NCBI GenBank assembly: GCA_007922195.1
Contig: ML681992.1
Span: 37,102,249 to 37,166,248, forward strand
Origin: Podocnemis expansa
Taxonomy: Eukaryota > Chordata > Testudines > Podocnemididae
DNA length: 64,000 nucleotides
Reading direction: 5' to 3'
Below the pieces are notes generated by a model, which did not search any database, was not told the origin of the DNA, and saw only the letters and a program-made list of their open reading frames with translations. This document shows positions 1 to 9,890 of the stretch, piece by piece. The position numbers and the translations under genes are program-made. How positions within the stretch are numbered: position 1 is the stretch's first letter; each line of letters begins with the position of its first letter.

Positions 1-466
1 AGTCACCAGGAGATCCTGGATCTCCTGGCCATTTGGGGGCGGAAGGAGGCCGTGAACTCCTGGTTACAGGGCAGCCATCACAACCAGGAGGTCTACAGCA
101 TCATTGCCCAGGTCCTAGCAGGGAAGGGGCATACCCTGGACAAGCAGCAGGTCCAGGTAAAAATAAGGGACCTCCACCAGAGCTATCAAAAGGCCCTGCT
201 CTGAGTGGGGGCAGCCTCCACCAGCTGCCAGTACTACCAGCAGCTGGACAACTTCCTGCGGCAGGAGAGCAGCAGCCTGCCAACCCACACCATCAACTCC
301 TCTGAGCCCCCCCTCCCTCGACAATGACCAGGAGGAGGGCATGGTGGTTGAGAATGTGGTGCTGGACCAGGAGGACACCAGCAACCAGCCCCAGGGCACT
401 GTGCCAGCCATGGAGGCTGCCAGTCCAGAGCTGCTCCCTGCCCTTATGCTGGACCCAGGGATTCAG
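1..466 (+). pseudogene. Harb-1 Myb/SANT-like accessory protein, exon 1 (partial)
   Basis: Frame 1 reads from the window edge through a Myb/SANT-like helical domain (HQEILDLLAIWGRKEAV, then VYSIIAQVLAGKGHTL and VQVKIRDLHQSYQKALL). This domain type in Harbinger accessory proteins helps bring the transposase to the transposon ends and to the nucleus; that role is known for the family, not shown here. An in-frame TGA at 202-204 interrupts the domain end, and the frame resumes with QYYQQLDNFLRQ. A second lesion is a frame change at a seven-C run (307-313), after which an acidic stretch (DNDQEEGMVVENVVLDQED) follows in another frame. A GTGAAG splice donor follows 466. The start codon is outside the window. 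Residues match the equivalent gene of Harb-2 at 16.3-16.6 kb. Confidence 0.75.
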
Positions 467-1087
467 GTGAAGGCTCCCTCTTCCCAGGCTGACCCAGGCA
501 AGGGGACATCATGTCAGACCCATGGTGTATCTGCCAGTGACTGCTCCCACCCTGTGGGCATGTCGGTGCATGCATGTGGGACAGGGCCTATGGGGTGAAA
601 TGGCCCAGGGACAGGCAGGGTTGCAGAGGGGGCACAGAGGCCCTCCCATGGGGCCAGAGGGGCAGGAAGCTGTGTGGAATGGGGGGACCCAGAGCTGAGT
701 GGTGCTGGGGTATGTCTGGAGATTGGGTGGGGGGACTTTAGGTGGGAGCACTGAGGCCAGACAGTATGCACTCGGTATCATTGGCTTGGCATGTGCCCTC
801 AGCAGAGACTCCTGGAGCAGGGCTGCCTGAGGCTCACCATCATGAGCAATGCACCCATCCTGTGCAGCAGAGCACAGTGGCAATTATCAAGGAATGCTTG
901 TCTCAAAGGACAGGGATTGGGAATCAGGAGAATGGTCATGTGGTAACAGTTGCTGTCAGGCTGCACACAGCGTACCTTAGGGGAGGAACGCTGTTCTCTG
1001 CCTCCCTCCAGCAGACCCTGTACCCTTGATACACAGCACTCTTGGGGTGTGACCAACCCTGAAAGGGAGGAAGATGGGCATCACCCA

Positions 1088-1329
1088 TGGGATGAGCTAT
1101 TCTAGGACCTGCTCTGAATCACAGGGCAGTTTGAGGCAGATCTGAGGGCCTGTCATGATCAGGAGGATGCACATTGGAGGGTCGAGCAGGGATGCTCAAC
1201 CTGATGAAGCAGCAGACCCATTCCTTTGAGCAGCTGGGTGAGTGCCTGAACCCTTGTTCTGCCAGAGGTGCCCCTGTTGCAGAGTCCAATGGTCCTCATT
1301 GCTGGCAGCCCAGTACAAGGGATGTATGA
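1088..1329 (+). pseudogene. Harb-1 Myb/SANT-like accessory protein, downstream exon remnant
   Basis: The stretch reads WDELF, stop, DLL, stop, ITGQFEADLRACHDQ, then after a one-base frame change near 1190 MLNLMKQQTHSFEQLGECL. This is typical of the C-terminal, glutamine- and glutamate-rich helical part of Harbinger Myb-like proteins. It lies downstream of the exon 1 remnant on the same strand and ahead of the AATAAA at 1452. Two stops and one frameshift show it is dead. A GTGAGT donor-like site near 1233 could mean that the ancestral exon ended there. Exon limits are inferred. Confidence 0.5.
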
Positions 1330-1451
1330 AGAGAGGCCGAGGACTCACCCACCCGAGGCTGGTAGCCTCCTCACTCCCCCTAAAGCCCCATGCTCCACAG
1401 CTCTCACCCTCTCACCCCTCTCAGCTCTCACTTCCCTGAGTTTCCCATGCC

Positions 1452-1497
1452 AATAAAAAGGCTGTATATCACTATTCACTGCCTATGGTGTTTTATT
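1452..1497. terminator. Overlapping convergent poly(A) signals of Harb-1
   Basis: AATAAA on the plus strand at 1452-1457 serves the Myb-like gene. TTTATT at 1492-1497 is AATAAA on the minus strand and serves the transposase. The two face each other within 46 bp, and Harb-2 repeats the arrangement at 14883-14926. Confidence 0.6.
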
Positions 1498-1691
1498 GCT
1501 TTGGGGACAGGGGGGAGATGAGTGGGTGAGGTTGGGGGGCAGAGGTGGGGGGCCAGTGGTGGGGGAGTGGGGGTGGTGACGGTCCTAGCAGGCTGACCCT
1601 TCAGTGCTGCTCATTGAGGAAGTATGCTCTCAGTGCATCCCAGAGCAGCACCACTCACTGCCTGCTGCATTCGTGGCAAGGCATCGTTGGA

Positions 1692-2545
1692 CTACTGGAA
1701 CACAGTGCTGAGCCATTCAGCCTCAGCCTCCCAGCTGTAGGGTAGCTGTTCCCCCCACAGCTGACACAGGTTGTGCAGGATACAGCATGTGCCGATGACC
1801 CTTGGGATGAGTGTCTTGCCAAGCTGCAGGCATGTCAAGATGGAACCTCCAGCATGTCTTCAGCTGGCTGAAGGCACACTCAATGATTATGTGGCAGCTG
1901 TTGAGCCTCCAGTTGTAGAGGACCCTGTTGGCATCCAGGTTGGCCATGTAAGGCTTCATCAAAAATGGTAGCAAGGGGTAGGCAGAATCCCCCAGGATGA
2001 TGATGGGTATTTGCATGTTCCCGCGGGTGATGGTGTGCTCAGTGAAGAAGGTGCCTGCCTGCATGTGCTGGTACAGGTCAGAGTTCCACAGGATGCAGGC
2101 ATTGTGTACCTTCCTTATTGAGTCCACATAGACATCAGTGAAGAGCCCTTGGTGGTCAGTGGACTATGAGGGCTTGCAGGATGAGAGAGTGGTAGTCCTT
2201 CTGCTTGGTGTAGGTTGCAGCCCAGTGGTCTGGGGCTCAAATGGGGATGATAATGCAGCCAAGGAGGACCCTGTTGATGGCCCTGCAGAGCTGCCTCAGA
2301 ATGACCCGCACGGTGGATTTGCCAATCCCAAACTGGTAGGCTCTGGAGTGGTAGGAGTCCGGGGTTGGCAGTTGCCAGAGGGCAATGGCCACATGCTTGT
2401 CCACAGGCAGGGCAGATTGGAGCTGGGTGTCTGTGCGCTGCAGAATGGGATTGAGCTCTCTCACCAGCATGAGGGTGCTCTTACTCATGTGGAAATTCTG
2501 CAGCCATTTGCTGTCATCCCATATGGTGAGGACGATCCAGTCCTA
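1692..2545 (-). pseudogene. Harb-1 HARBI1-like DDE transposase pseudogene
   Basis: On the minus strand, read from about 2545, are WDDSKWLQNFHMSKST, then ALPVDKHVAIALW and YQFGIGKSTVRVILRQL (the helical DNA-binding part), then APDHWAATYTKQKDYHS, the second catalytic Asp in ILGDSAYPLLPFLMKPY, and the catalytic Glu in IECAFSQLKTCW. The tail VIGTCCILHNLCQLWGEQ is in a shifted frame and ends at a TAG at 1692-1694. The protein excises and inserts the transposon. The region that should hold the first catalytic Asp (the G-x-x-D-x-T-H box) is deleted: the reading goes from LLGC straight to IIIPI, a stop, then APDH. That deletion, the stop and the C-terminal frameshift make it non-functional. Confidence 0.85.
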
Positions 2546-3006
2546 TAAGTCACTGCTGGTTTCCTGTGCCCAAAAGCGACAGGGCATGGAGGACACCATT
2601 AGCATGAACTGCCAGGTTCAGAGTGATGATAGGCCTATTGTGGCCTGTCCCTGCTCTGGCAGTTGCCCTTTGGAGGCTGCTGTGGATCTGGAGAAGGCTG
2701 GTGTCAAGTGCCCTGCTGGCACATAGCTGGAGCACATTGTGGTCTGTGACCTCCTCAGGCTCCATCTTCCCAGACATAATGGGGAGGGTGCTGTGGTCAC
2801 TTCCTGTTTTGTAGGCGTGGCGGGGGGGGGGACTTCTCTCTTATGTTATGGGACAGCTACCCACCAGGCACCATTCTGAAGTCAACCTAGTACCTGCCAG
2901 TGTGGACATGGGCAGTCCATAGAAGTTTTGAATGTGGGTGCTCTTAGTCAACTTAAAGTCAACCTTGTTAAGTTGACTTAACTGAGCCTCCACTGTAGAC
3001 ATACCC

Positions 3007-3870
3007 AAGGAGTCCTGTGCCACTTAAAGACTAACAAATGTTATGTATATACTAGGGGCATAAGTCGACTTAAGGAGGCTACTTCTTCGGCGCATTTGGA
3101 GTCCATTAAGTTGACTTAAGCTCTTGCTTAAGTCAGCTTAATAACTCCTGCCCCTAAAGTTGATTTTAAGGGTTAAGTCAACTTTATTAAGTCAATTTAA
3201 TGCAATGTGCCAATTAAAGTCAACTTAATGAAGTCAACGTAGTGAAATAGAGCCTTTGAAGTCAACTTTAGAAAATCTTTAAATAGAGCCTTTAAAGTCA
3301 CCTTAAACAAATGGTGCCTCACTGAGTCTACTTAATAAAGTCCACTTTAAGCAGACCTTATTAAGTCAACTTAATGGAGCCCCATAATGTAGACATAGCC
3401 AAATTTATTTATTGCATAAGCTTTTTTGGCAGAAAATCCCACTTCTTCAGGTGTTTTGAAGATAGGGGAAGTTACAGAATGGGAGGAAAATAAGTACAGG
3501 GAAATGTAAGTCATAGGATAAGGTCAAACACTAATCGCAAAGCAAAGTAGTTGTTAAGGTTCAAACTTGAATTAAGGACTACTTGTTTGTTTTGTTGAAC
3601 TAGACTAATAGGGCTACCCGTTTAGAATTTTACCTCTGTTAACATTCTCATCTCTGGTCCCACACTGTTTGAATCAAGCAAATTTTTTTGGTTTGCTGAA
3701 AAAGACTGAACTAGCTTTGTCACTTACTCTTCTCCACGTGTATATATCTAACCAACATATTACAGTTCCCTTTTTATGCATCTGATGAAGTGGGATTATA
3801 TCGATGAAAGCTCGTGCAATAAATACATCTGTTAGTCTTTGAATGTGCCACAGGCCTCCTTGCTTGTTTT
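3007..3870. repeat. Fold-back interspersed repeat, interrupted by a nested MITE
   Basis: At 3007-3047 is the arm AAGGAGTCCTGTGCCACTTA followed by AGACTAACAAATG. It resumes at about 3404 with ATTTATTTATTGCATAAGC and CAGAAAATCCCACTTCTTCAG. A right arm at about 3781-3870 reads back the complement (TGATGAAGTGGGATTATATC, CTGTTAGTCTTTGAATGTGC). The same hairpin family recurs at 19.6, 20.5, 26.1/28.5, 40.3, 41.7, 58.9 and 59.2 kb. The middle section at 3440-3780 is less certain and may hold other sequence. No coding capacity is visible. Confidence 0.6.
3056..3403. mobile_element. Small Harbinger-type MITE nested in the fold-back repeat
   Basis: About 350 bp made largely of alternating AAGTCAACTTAAT and TTAAGTTGACTT motifs. 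The right end reads CATAATGTAGACATAGCC, like the other Harbinger ends here; the left end (AGGGGCATAAGTCGACTTAA) is degenerate. It interrupts the fold-back repeat between its two recognisable halves. No ORF. Confidence 0.55.
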
Positions 3871-3921
3871 ACTTTCTTGAAAGTTTCCTGGAGATATCTA
3901 GGGTCGATCCTCAAAGCATTT

Positions 3922-4986
3922 GGCTATGTCCACACACAAAGTTTTATTTTGAAATAAGTAATTTCAAAATGACTTATTTCGAAATAAAACCGTTAAATTG
4001 AAACAATTATTTTGAATTTTAAAAAAATAATTCTAAATAAGTAAAGCCCCTCCAACTGAAATAGCATGCCCTGTGTATGGACATGCTATTTCGATTGCTG
4101 GAAAGGGGCACCCTGAGAGGTGTGGCAACATGGCCCCTTGTGGACCATGTTGTCACCCAATCCCTTGCCTGGCTCTCCCCTGGAGAGCCAGGCAAGGGAA
4201 AACAGCCCCCAGGGGAGGGATCTCCCTGCCCTGTGTCCCCAATCCTGCTGGGGACAGCAGAGCAGTGGCCCTGGGGCACCCCAGCAGCCGCAGGGAGGTG
4301 GGTCGGGACACAGCTCCCCAGTGCCCCAGGGGCTGAGCAGCTGCAGCTGCGGGGAGCTGGTCTGGACCCAGCTCCCCAGCGCCCCCGGGGTTGAGTGGAT
4401 GCAGTGGCAGGGAGGCGGGTCCCACTGGCTCCCCAGGTGCCCAGGCTGAGCGGCTGCAGTGGTGGGGAGCCTCACAGCTCACCCCGCTGCCAGGTCTGAG
4501 GGCTGCAGCCCCCTGTGGGATGGCCGCAGCCCTCAGAGCTGGTCGCAGGGTGAGGTGCCATGACTGTGGCCACTCCACCAAGGGCTGCAGCCCCCAGAGC
4601 CGGCAGCGGGGTGAGCCCCTGCGGCTGTGACCACCCCGCCCCTCCATCTTTCCACAGTACCCTGGCCAGGGTGCTGAGGGCTTCCAGGCCAGGGTGCTGA
4701 GGAGGGCTGGTCCTTCCTCCCAGGGTGCAGAAATGGCCAATGCATTATTTCAAAATGCTGGGTATTTCAAAATAACGTGTCTGAATGGCATTATTGCAAA
4801 ACAACCATTTCAAAATAACTGCCATTTCAAAACTATCTGGGCTTAAGCTGTTCCGAAACAACAGTTTTTATTTCAAAATGACAGATCCCGTCATTTCAAA
4901 ATAAGAAAATGTCGTGTGGACTTAATCTCTTTTATTTCAAAATAGCCAGTGTTATTTCTAAATAAAAGAGATGTGTGGACATACCC
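3922..4986. mobile_element. GC-cored MITE, 1065 bp, TTT target duplication
   Basis: The left end GGCTATGTCCACACA and right end GTGTGGACATACCC are inverted repeats, flanked on both sides by TTT (3919-3921 and 4987-4989). Just inside the left end is a hairpin of about 18 bp arms (GTTTTATTTTGAAATAAG and its near-complement). A second hairpin sits at 4058-4092 (arms GAAATAGCATG / CATGCTATTTC). Then comes the block GGGGCACCCTGAGAGGTGTG GCAACATGGCC (4105-4136), shared with Harb-2 and the MITE at 41.8 kb. A GC-rich core (4150-4740) contains repeats of GGCCAGGGTGCTGAGG. Long ORFs in the core are by-products of GC content. Confidence 0.8.
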
Positions 4987-5332
4987 TTTGTGTGTACTTC
5001 AACAGTCTGTTCCTGTAGTGACCCTACATATCTACACCCAGGAATGCTAAGCCCTTCAAACAAAAAAATCTTTTTTTAAAAAAAGAAGTAGAATCATGAC
5101 TGGGGATATAACCGCACCAATGAAATTAGACAAATGCACTCACCAGAGGCACCTTCCATATTATCTCATTCACTGATAGCAACCTGTGACTGGCTGGGCA
5201 GCAATGGAGTGATAAACAGATCCTGGCTATCTGAGAGAATTGATTCTCTACCCTCCTGCACCTGTTTTCCACATCCCCTCCTTCTCATTCATGGAGTCAC
5301 CATCATTCATCCTAGACTGTGATACTTTAGAG

Positions 5333-6482
5333 CAGTAGTTCCCAACCAGTGTGCTGGGGCACACCAGTGTGCTGCAGAAACACCCAAAGTGTGCCACGAG
5401 CATCCCCGAGAGCTGGAGTTAAAGATCCTTCCCTGCTCAGCTCAGCCCAGCCACATGGGCTGTGCAGGGCTGGGAAAAGGCAGGGGTTATAGCAAGGGGG
5501 AAGGCAACAGAACGCAGTTTCTGGGCCCCCTATTTTTAGACTGGCAGGGTTCTGACCCACCCTAAAAATAGAGGAAAGCAGCAGAATGTGGAATTCCAGC
5601 CTCCCTCCCTCCAAAATAGCAGGAGCACCCCAAATGCAGCTTTCCAGTGACTCCACCTTAGGCCCAGCCAGCAGAGATCTGGGGAAGTGTGAAGCTTCCC
5701 CTGCAGTGTGGAGCAGCTTGTGTCAGCCAGCCTGCAAACAGCTCAGGGAAGGGCTTTGGTGGGGAGGGCTTCTGCAGGTTGTGTGGGTGTGTAGCAGAGG
5801 TAGGTGAGAGTGGCTGTGTAGCAGAGTGTGTGTAGCTGGGGTTGTGGGGTGGCTGGTTGGTTGGGAGGGTGTGTAGCTGGGGGTGGTATGGCTGTCGGGG
5901 TGTATAGCTGGGGGCTGGAGGCCTAGTTCTGGCCCCTGCAGTGATGTGAGGGTCCATCAGAGGCAGCAGGGGCCTGGGGGAGGGGAGGATGGGACCCACT
6001 GGGGTGGGAGGGTGCAGCAGTGGGGTGACGATTTGCCCTGAGTGGCAGGGAGCCACTGTGGAGAAGGGGGAAATGGGTGCTGTGCCATGCTCCCCTGCCC
6101 TATCTTCCCACTCCCCAGCTTCCCCCTGTCTCCCCACAAAGCCATTTTTCTTCCCCCTTCCTCTCTCCTCTCTTGCCACCCTTGTGCTGTTCCCCACATG
6201 GCTGCCCTTGTCCTTGCAGCCCTTTTGCCACCCCTGCCCTGCTCTGCTCCCCACATTCACTCAAGCCACTGCACCATTCCTGACCTCCCGTTTTGCCACT
6301 CCTGCTCTGCTACGCCTACTACCTCACATAGCAGCATTTCTGAAACACTGTGCCATGGTTCATGAATATTCATAAGTAATTTAAGTTAATTTGAATATTC
6401 ATGAGTTTTTAATGGTGGTGTGCCTCAAAATATTTGAAGGTATCAAGGTGTGCCACAGCAGAGAAAAGGTTGGGAACCACTG
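5333..6482. mobile_element. Non-autonomous hAT element with perfect 8-bp target duplication
   Basis: The ends are CAGTAGTTCCCAACC and GGTTGGGAACCACTG, classic hAT terminal inverted repeats. Both sides carry the direct repeat CTTTAGAG (5325-5332 and 6483-6490), the 8-bp duplication hAT transposases make. The inside is GC-rich and non-coding (pyrimidine-rich 6080-6300); no transposase remnant is seen. Subterminal repeats such as GTGTGCC appear near both ends. The perfect duplication suggests a fairly recent insertion compared with most elements here. Confidence 0.92.
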
Positions 6483-6497
6483 CTTTAGAGGAAGCAG

Positions 6498-7250
6498 CAG
6501 GGCCAGATTAATGTAAGGGCTATAGGGCTTGAGCCCCTGGCCCCAGCCATAAATGGGGTCCTAGGCTCCAGTCCATGTGGACGCAGCCAAATTTACCCCC
6601 CCCAACTGCCCTGCTAAGCCCCCATAGCACTGGGGGGGGGAGTAGAGGACTGCAAGGCCCCCTGTCCTGCCAGTATGGGAGGAGGGAGAGGATCCCTGGT
6701 CCAACTGGACTGCCTGCAGTGGTGAGGGGGGCCAGCCCTATTCTATCCCCTCCATGCCAGCAGTATGGCAGTGGTTGGCTTGTGCTCTGTATGGTCTCAG
6801 GAGCAAAGCTACCCCCAGGAGGCAGGCCCACGCCTCAGCTCTCAAGTCACACCAGCTGCCCCCTGGCCCCTACAGCGCTGCTGCCTCCCCCAGCCACCCT
6901 GAGCCATGCCAGCTATGAGCACCCCATGCAGCTCCTCCAAGCAGTGCTGACTGCAGCCCCTCTCCCCAGCCACCCCAAGTCACACTGGCGGCAGTGGCCC
7001 TCTGTAGCTACCCTGTGAACAACACTGCTGGCTGTGGCCTTCCTGAGCCATATTGGCTCCCCACAGGTCCCAGCCCCCCAAGCAACACCATCCAGGGCCC
7101 ATGACCATGCCTGCCAGCACTGGTAGGCCAGGTGCCTGGCTCCCCCAGGCAGATCAATGCCACAGTGTGGGGGTGCCTAGTGGGGTGGGCAGCTCCAGGC
7201 CCCTCCAGGCTTTGATAAGGTCCTGGGTATCAATGCTATGTGGTGGCACA
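6498..7250 (+). mobile_element. hAT-like element, left end only
   Basis: It starts with CAGGGCCAGATTAATGTAAG, a common hAT-type left terminus, only 7 bp beyond the target duplication of the preceding hAT element. A GC-rich, non-coding body follows. I could not find a matching right terminus, so the stated end is a guess based on where GC richness drops. Confidence 0.4.
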
Positions 7251-7286
7251 GTGGTGGAATCACCATTCAGAATTGCATGTAGTGCC

Positions 7287-7565
7287 TCATAAAAGAAGCA
7301 TGTCTTCAGTGAGGATCCAGACTAACTGTTCACCTCCATAATCCACTGACTTGCCTGCCTCAGCTCTGATTTGAACATCGCACTGCTGTGTATCCCTCAT
7401 GTTGCCCTTCTCAACCATACCACACAACATCTTCTTAGAGATACCATGATTTCTTTTGCTGGCTTGAAGCTGAGCAAGAACAGTCTCCTCACACCACAGG
7501 CTGATGAGGTCCAAGACCTCAGGATGGCTCCACGCTGGGCTGTGTTTGGGGCATGTGGTCATCAT
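7287..7565 (-). pseudogene. Orphan Myb/SANT-like domain fragment
   Basis: The minus strand encodes WSHPEVLDLISLWCEETVLA, then LQASKRNHGISKKM and GMVEKGNMRDTQQCDVQI. This is the Myb/SANT-like DNA-binding domain found both in Harbinger accessory proteins and in the large reptilian set of MSANTD/ZSCAN-like proteins. After DVQI the similarity stops (frame lost), so only the domain's first part, about 60 residues, survives. It is not visibly paired with a transposase. It could be a fragment of a fourth Harbinger element or a decayed host-type Myb/SANT gene. The apparent Met start is plausible but unproven. Confidence 0.55.
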
Positions 7566-7948
7566 GAACTGTTCAGTTACTGAGCTCTCTCTACAAAGAT
7601 CACACAGGAAATATAACCAAGGTCAGCAAAATCAGGGTGAGGCTTTTTGGCCCCTGATAGGCTGTTGGAGTCAGATTACTGAACCAAAGTTGAACAAATA
7701 CAAGACATTCAGAGCTAAAGGGCAGTCATTGACTGAAAATGTTACTAGCTTGCATGACCCCCAGAATTTTCCAGGGGACTCTGCCATCTTGAATTGCATG
7801 AAGACTGAGTTTTGTTCTGTTTTCAAAGACTTTGAGTTATTTTAAACTGCTGAGGGGGATAGATAAACTGAACTAGATTTGGAGCCTAGAGGGTCAGTGT
7901 GTGCCCAGTGGGTTAAAAAAATGCAACAGGGTTGTCTGAACTATTTTT
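7566..7948. other. Unclassified non-coding sequence around a MITE insertion
   Basis: No supported gene. The text reads on, in style, across the MITE at 7949-8636 into 8637-9057, suggesting that one older unclassified repeat or unique stretch was split by that MITE. No boundary could be set. Confidence 0.3.
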
Positions 7949-8636
7949 GGGTATGTCTACATTGGAGTCTTAGGTTGCCTTAACCTCCCTTAAGTTGACC
8001 TAAGGAACTCATGTCCACATTGGGCTTGTATTAAGTTGACTTTAGGGCTTGCTTCAGTCGACTTAATAACAGCTGCCCCTAAGGTCGACATAAGCATTAA
8101 GTTGATGTTATTAAGTCAACTTAACAGAATGCGGACAGCAGGAGCAATGCAGACCAAACTCCCTGCGTGTCTCTGGGGCCCGATCCAGCTCTGGGGGCCC
8201 AACTGAGCTCTGGGGGCCTGATCTGGCCCCAGCCCCTGCAGGCAAGGTGGGAGCAGGATCTGGCTGCTGTCATTGCTGCAAGCGGCAGGTGGTTTGGAGC
8301 CAGCTCCTGCCGTCACCAGCAAGTGGCTCAGAGTCAGATCCAGCCCCTGTCCTTGCACTTGGGGCTAGATCTGAGTTGTCTGCTGCTTATGGCAATGGCA
8401 GGGGGCAGATCCAGCTCTGAGCTGCTTGCCAGCAGTGGCAGAAACTAGATTTGGTCCCCAGAACCAGTCTGGGACCCTGGAGCCTGATTGGGTCTTTGGG
8501 CAGGGCAAAGGGTGGGGCCTGCAGTACTCCTGGGGTATGGCTACACTGGAGGGCTCTGTAACAAGGTTAACTTTAAATTGACTTAAAATTGACCTTGTTA
8601 AGTTGACTTAAAAGAGCTCCCAGTGCAGATATACCC
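7949..8636. mobile_element. Harbinger MITE with Harb-1-type ends
   Basis: The left end GGGTATGTCTACATTGGAG and right end CCAGTGCAGATATACCC form inverted repeats. The subterminal zones are full of TTAAGTTGACTT and AAGTCAACTTAA motifs, as in the right end of Harb-1 (2940-3006): both contain the run GACCTTGTTAAGTTGACTTA or a close match. The GC-rich core (8120-8530) has no gene. It is best read as a non-autonomous relative of Harb-1. Confidence 0.75.
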
Positions 8637-9057
8637 CTGATGGCTGGGACTAGCAAACTGAGGCCCTGGGCTAAAAGCAAAGAAGGTGCTGGAGTCTTGG
8701 GGAAGAGGCCCATGGAAAAGCATTGAGGAGTTAAAAGGGACTCACTGTTGCGGCTGCCTGCTACAAGATCCCCGGGCTGGGACATGGACTTGTGGGTGGC
8801 TCCCCCCTTGCCACTTAGGATATGACAAGACAATGGACCACTTGTTTGAGGAAAGAAGGGAGCACAGATTATGACACATTTGGATGGCTGCATTATGAAG
8901 CAGTCATTGAAGTGACATGGGTGCTATTTCCCAGAATAGCCAGCAGGAGGCACCAGCATGGTGAATGGAGCCCAGCCACAAAGATATTCAAATAAAGAAG
9001 GTTTCCCATAACATTTTCTATGCCACAGCACCCACAGCAAAACACATTCATGTGTCA
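8637..9057. other. Unclassified non-coding sequence between two transposons
   Basis: No gene, structural RNA or terminal repeat recognised. It probably continues the sequence that ends at 7948. Confidence 0.3.
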
Positions 9058-9065
9058 CCTGGACT

Positions 9066-9508
9066 CAGAGTCATAACTACAACTTTTCACATCTGGGGCA
9101 AGCAGCCCCTGGGGCCCGATTCACCCCCAGCTGCCACCAGAGGCAGTGGGAAGTTCCCACCACTGCCGGCAGGCTGGGGGAGACTGGATCCCTTCCCAGC
9201 TGCCACTGGAGGTGGTGGAAAGCTTCCACTGCTGCTAGCAAGCTGGGAAGATCTGGATCCCCATGGCCTGCCAGTGGTGGCAGGGGCTCCTTGCTGCCAG
9301 ATGTGTTATAGCTGAGCCCCAGTGGCAGTGGAAGTCCCAGGCACCAAATTTTAGAGGGTGCAGGGGATGGATCTGGCTTTCTCCAATGGCGGGGGATGGA
9401 TCCAGATCCATACCCAGCTGCTGCAGGCAGCTGGATCTGTCCACAGCACCCTATAAAATTAGGTGCCCGGGACTTTGCCTCACTCAGCCCAGCCTAGTTA
9501 CGGCCCTG
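9066..9508. mobile_element. Short hAT element (443 bp) with perfect 8-bp target duplication
   Basis: The left end is CAGAGTCATAACTAC and the right end GTTACGGCCCTG (reverse complement CAGGGCCGTAAC). The direct repeat CCTGGACT lies at 9058-9065 and at 9509-9516. The core is GC-rich and non-coding. The left terminus has drifted more than the right. Confidence 0.88.
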
Positions 9509-9890
9509 CCTGGACTCTTCAAAGCTTGCAGAGTAGCAGCATCTCGGACCTTTCAAACACTTCAGATTGCTCTTAGCAACCAAACAGTCAGGGGTCACCA
9601 CTGAGATAATAGCTGACTATCCTCTAAACAGCTAGTGAAACAGAAATCTGCCTTCTGTAGGCATGTGGCCATAGGGGTGCAAGTACTGTGATCAACATAT
9701 GAAATATCCATTTTCTGCATCTTCATATGGCTCTCACTGTAAAGGGATCCATTTTCTAGAAGCCTAAGATAAGTCAGATAAGAATTTACAAAGCCTCCCC
9801 TCATTCTGCTCATGTTTCATTCTCCAACTGGTACAGAATCTCAGTTTAAAAGACTTAGCTGTTTGAGCAATGTAAGTTCTGTGATGCTGA

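Larger units (their letters stand above)
1..3006. mobile_element. Harb-1: PIF/Harbinger DNA transposon, left end outside window
   Basis: The element has two convergent genes, a Myb/SANT-like gene on the plus strand and a HARBI1-like transposase on the minus strand, which is the standard Harbinger layout. The right end is clear: an AT-rich zone rich in AAGTTGACTTAA-type palindromes closes with CACTGTAGACATACCC at 3006. Its reverse complement, GGGTATGTCTACAGTGGAG, nearly equals the left end of the MITE at 7949. The left end lies before base 1. Just outside the right end is fold-back repeat sequence, so the element inserted into that older repeat. Both genes are broken, so the copy cannot move by itself. 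Confidence 0.85.

Noticed and set aside
3056..3403. CRISPR-like array (many repeated AAGTCAACTTAA units)
   Set aside because: The units alternate in orientation, spacing is irregular, the setting is vertebrate, and the ends are those of a MITE.
4153..4740. 195-codon minus-strand frame
   Set aside because: It lies in the GC-rich core of a MITE; open frames exist on both strands because stops are rare in GC-rich DNA. The composition is low-complexity Pro/Gly/Ala.
5658..6375. Frames of 107-200 codons on both strands
   Set aside because: Located inside the hAT element in pyrimidine/purine-biased sequence; no domain and no agreement between strands.
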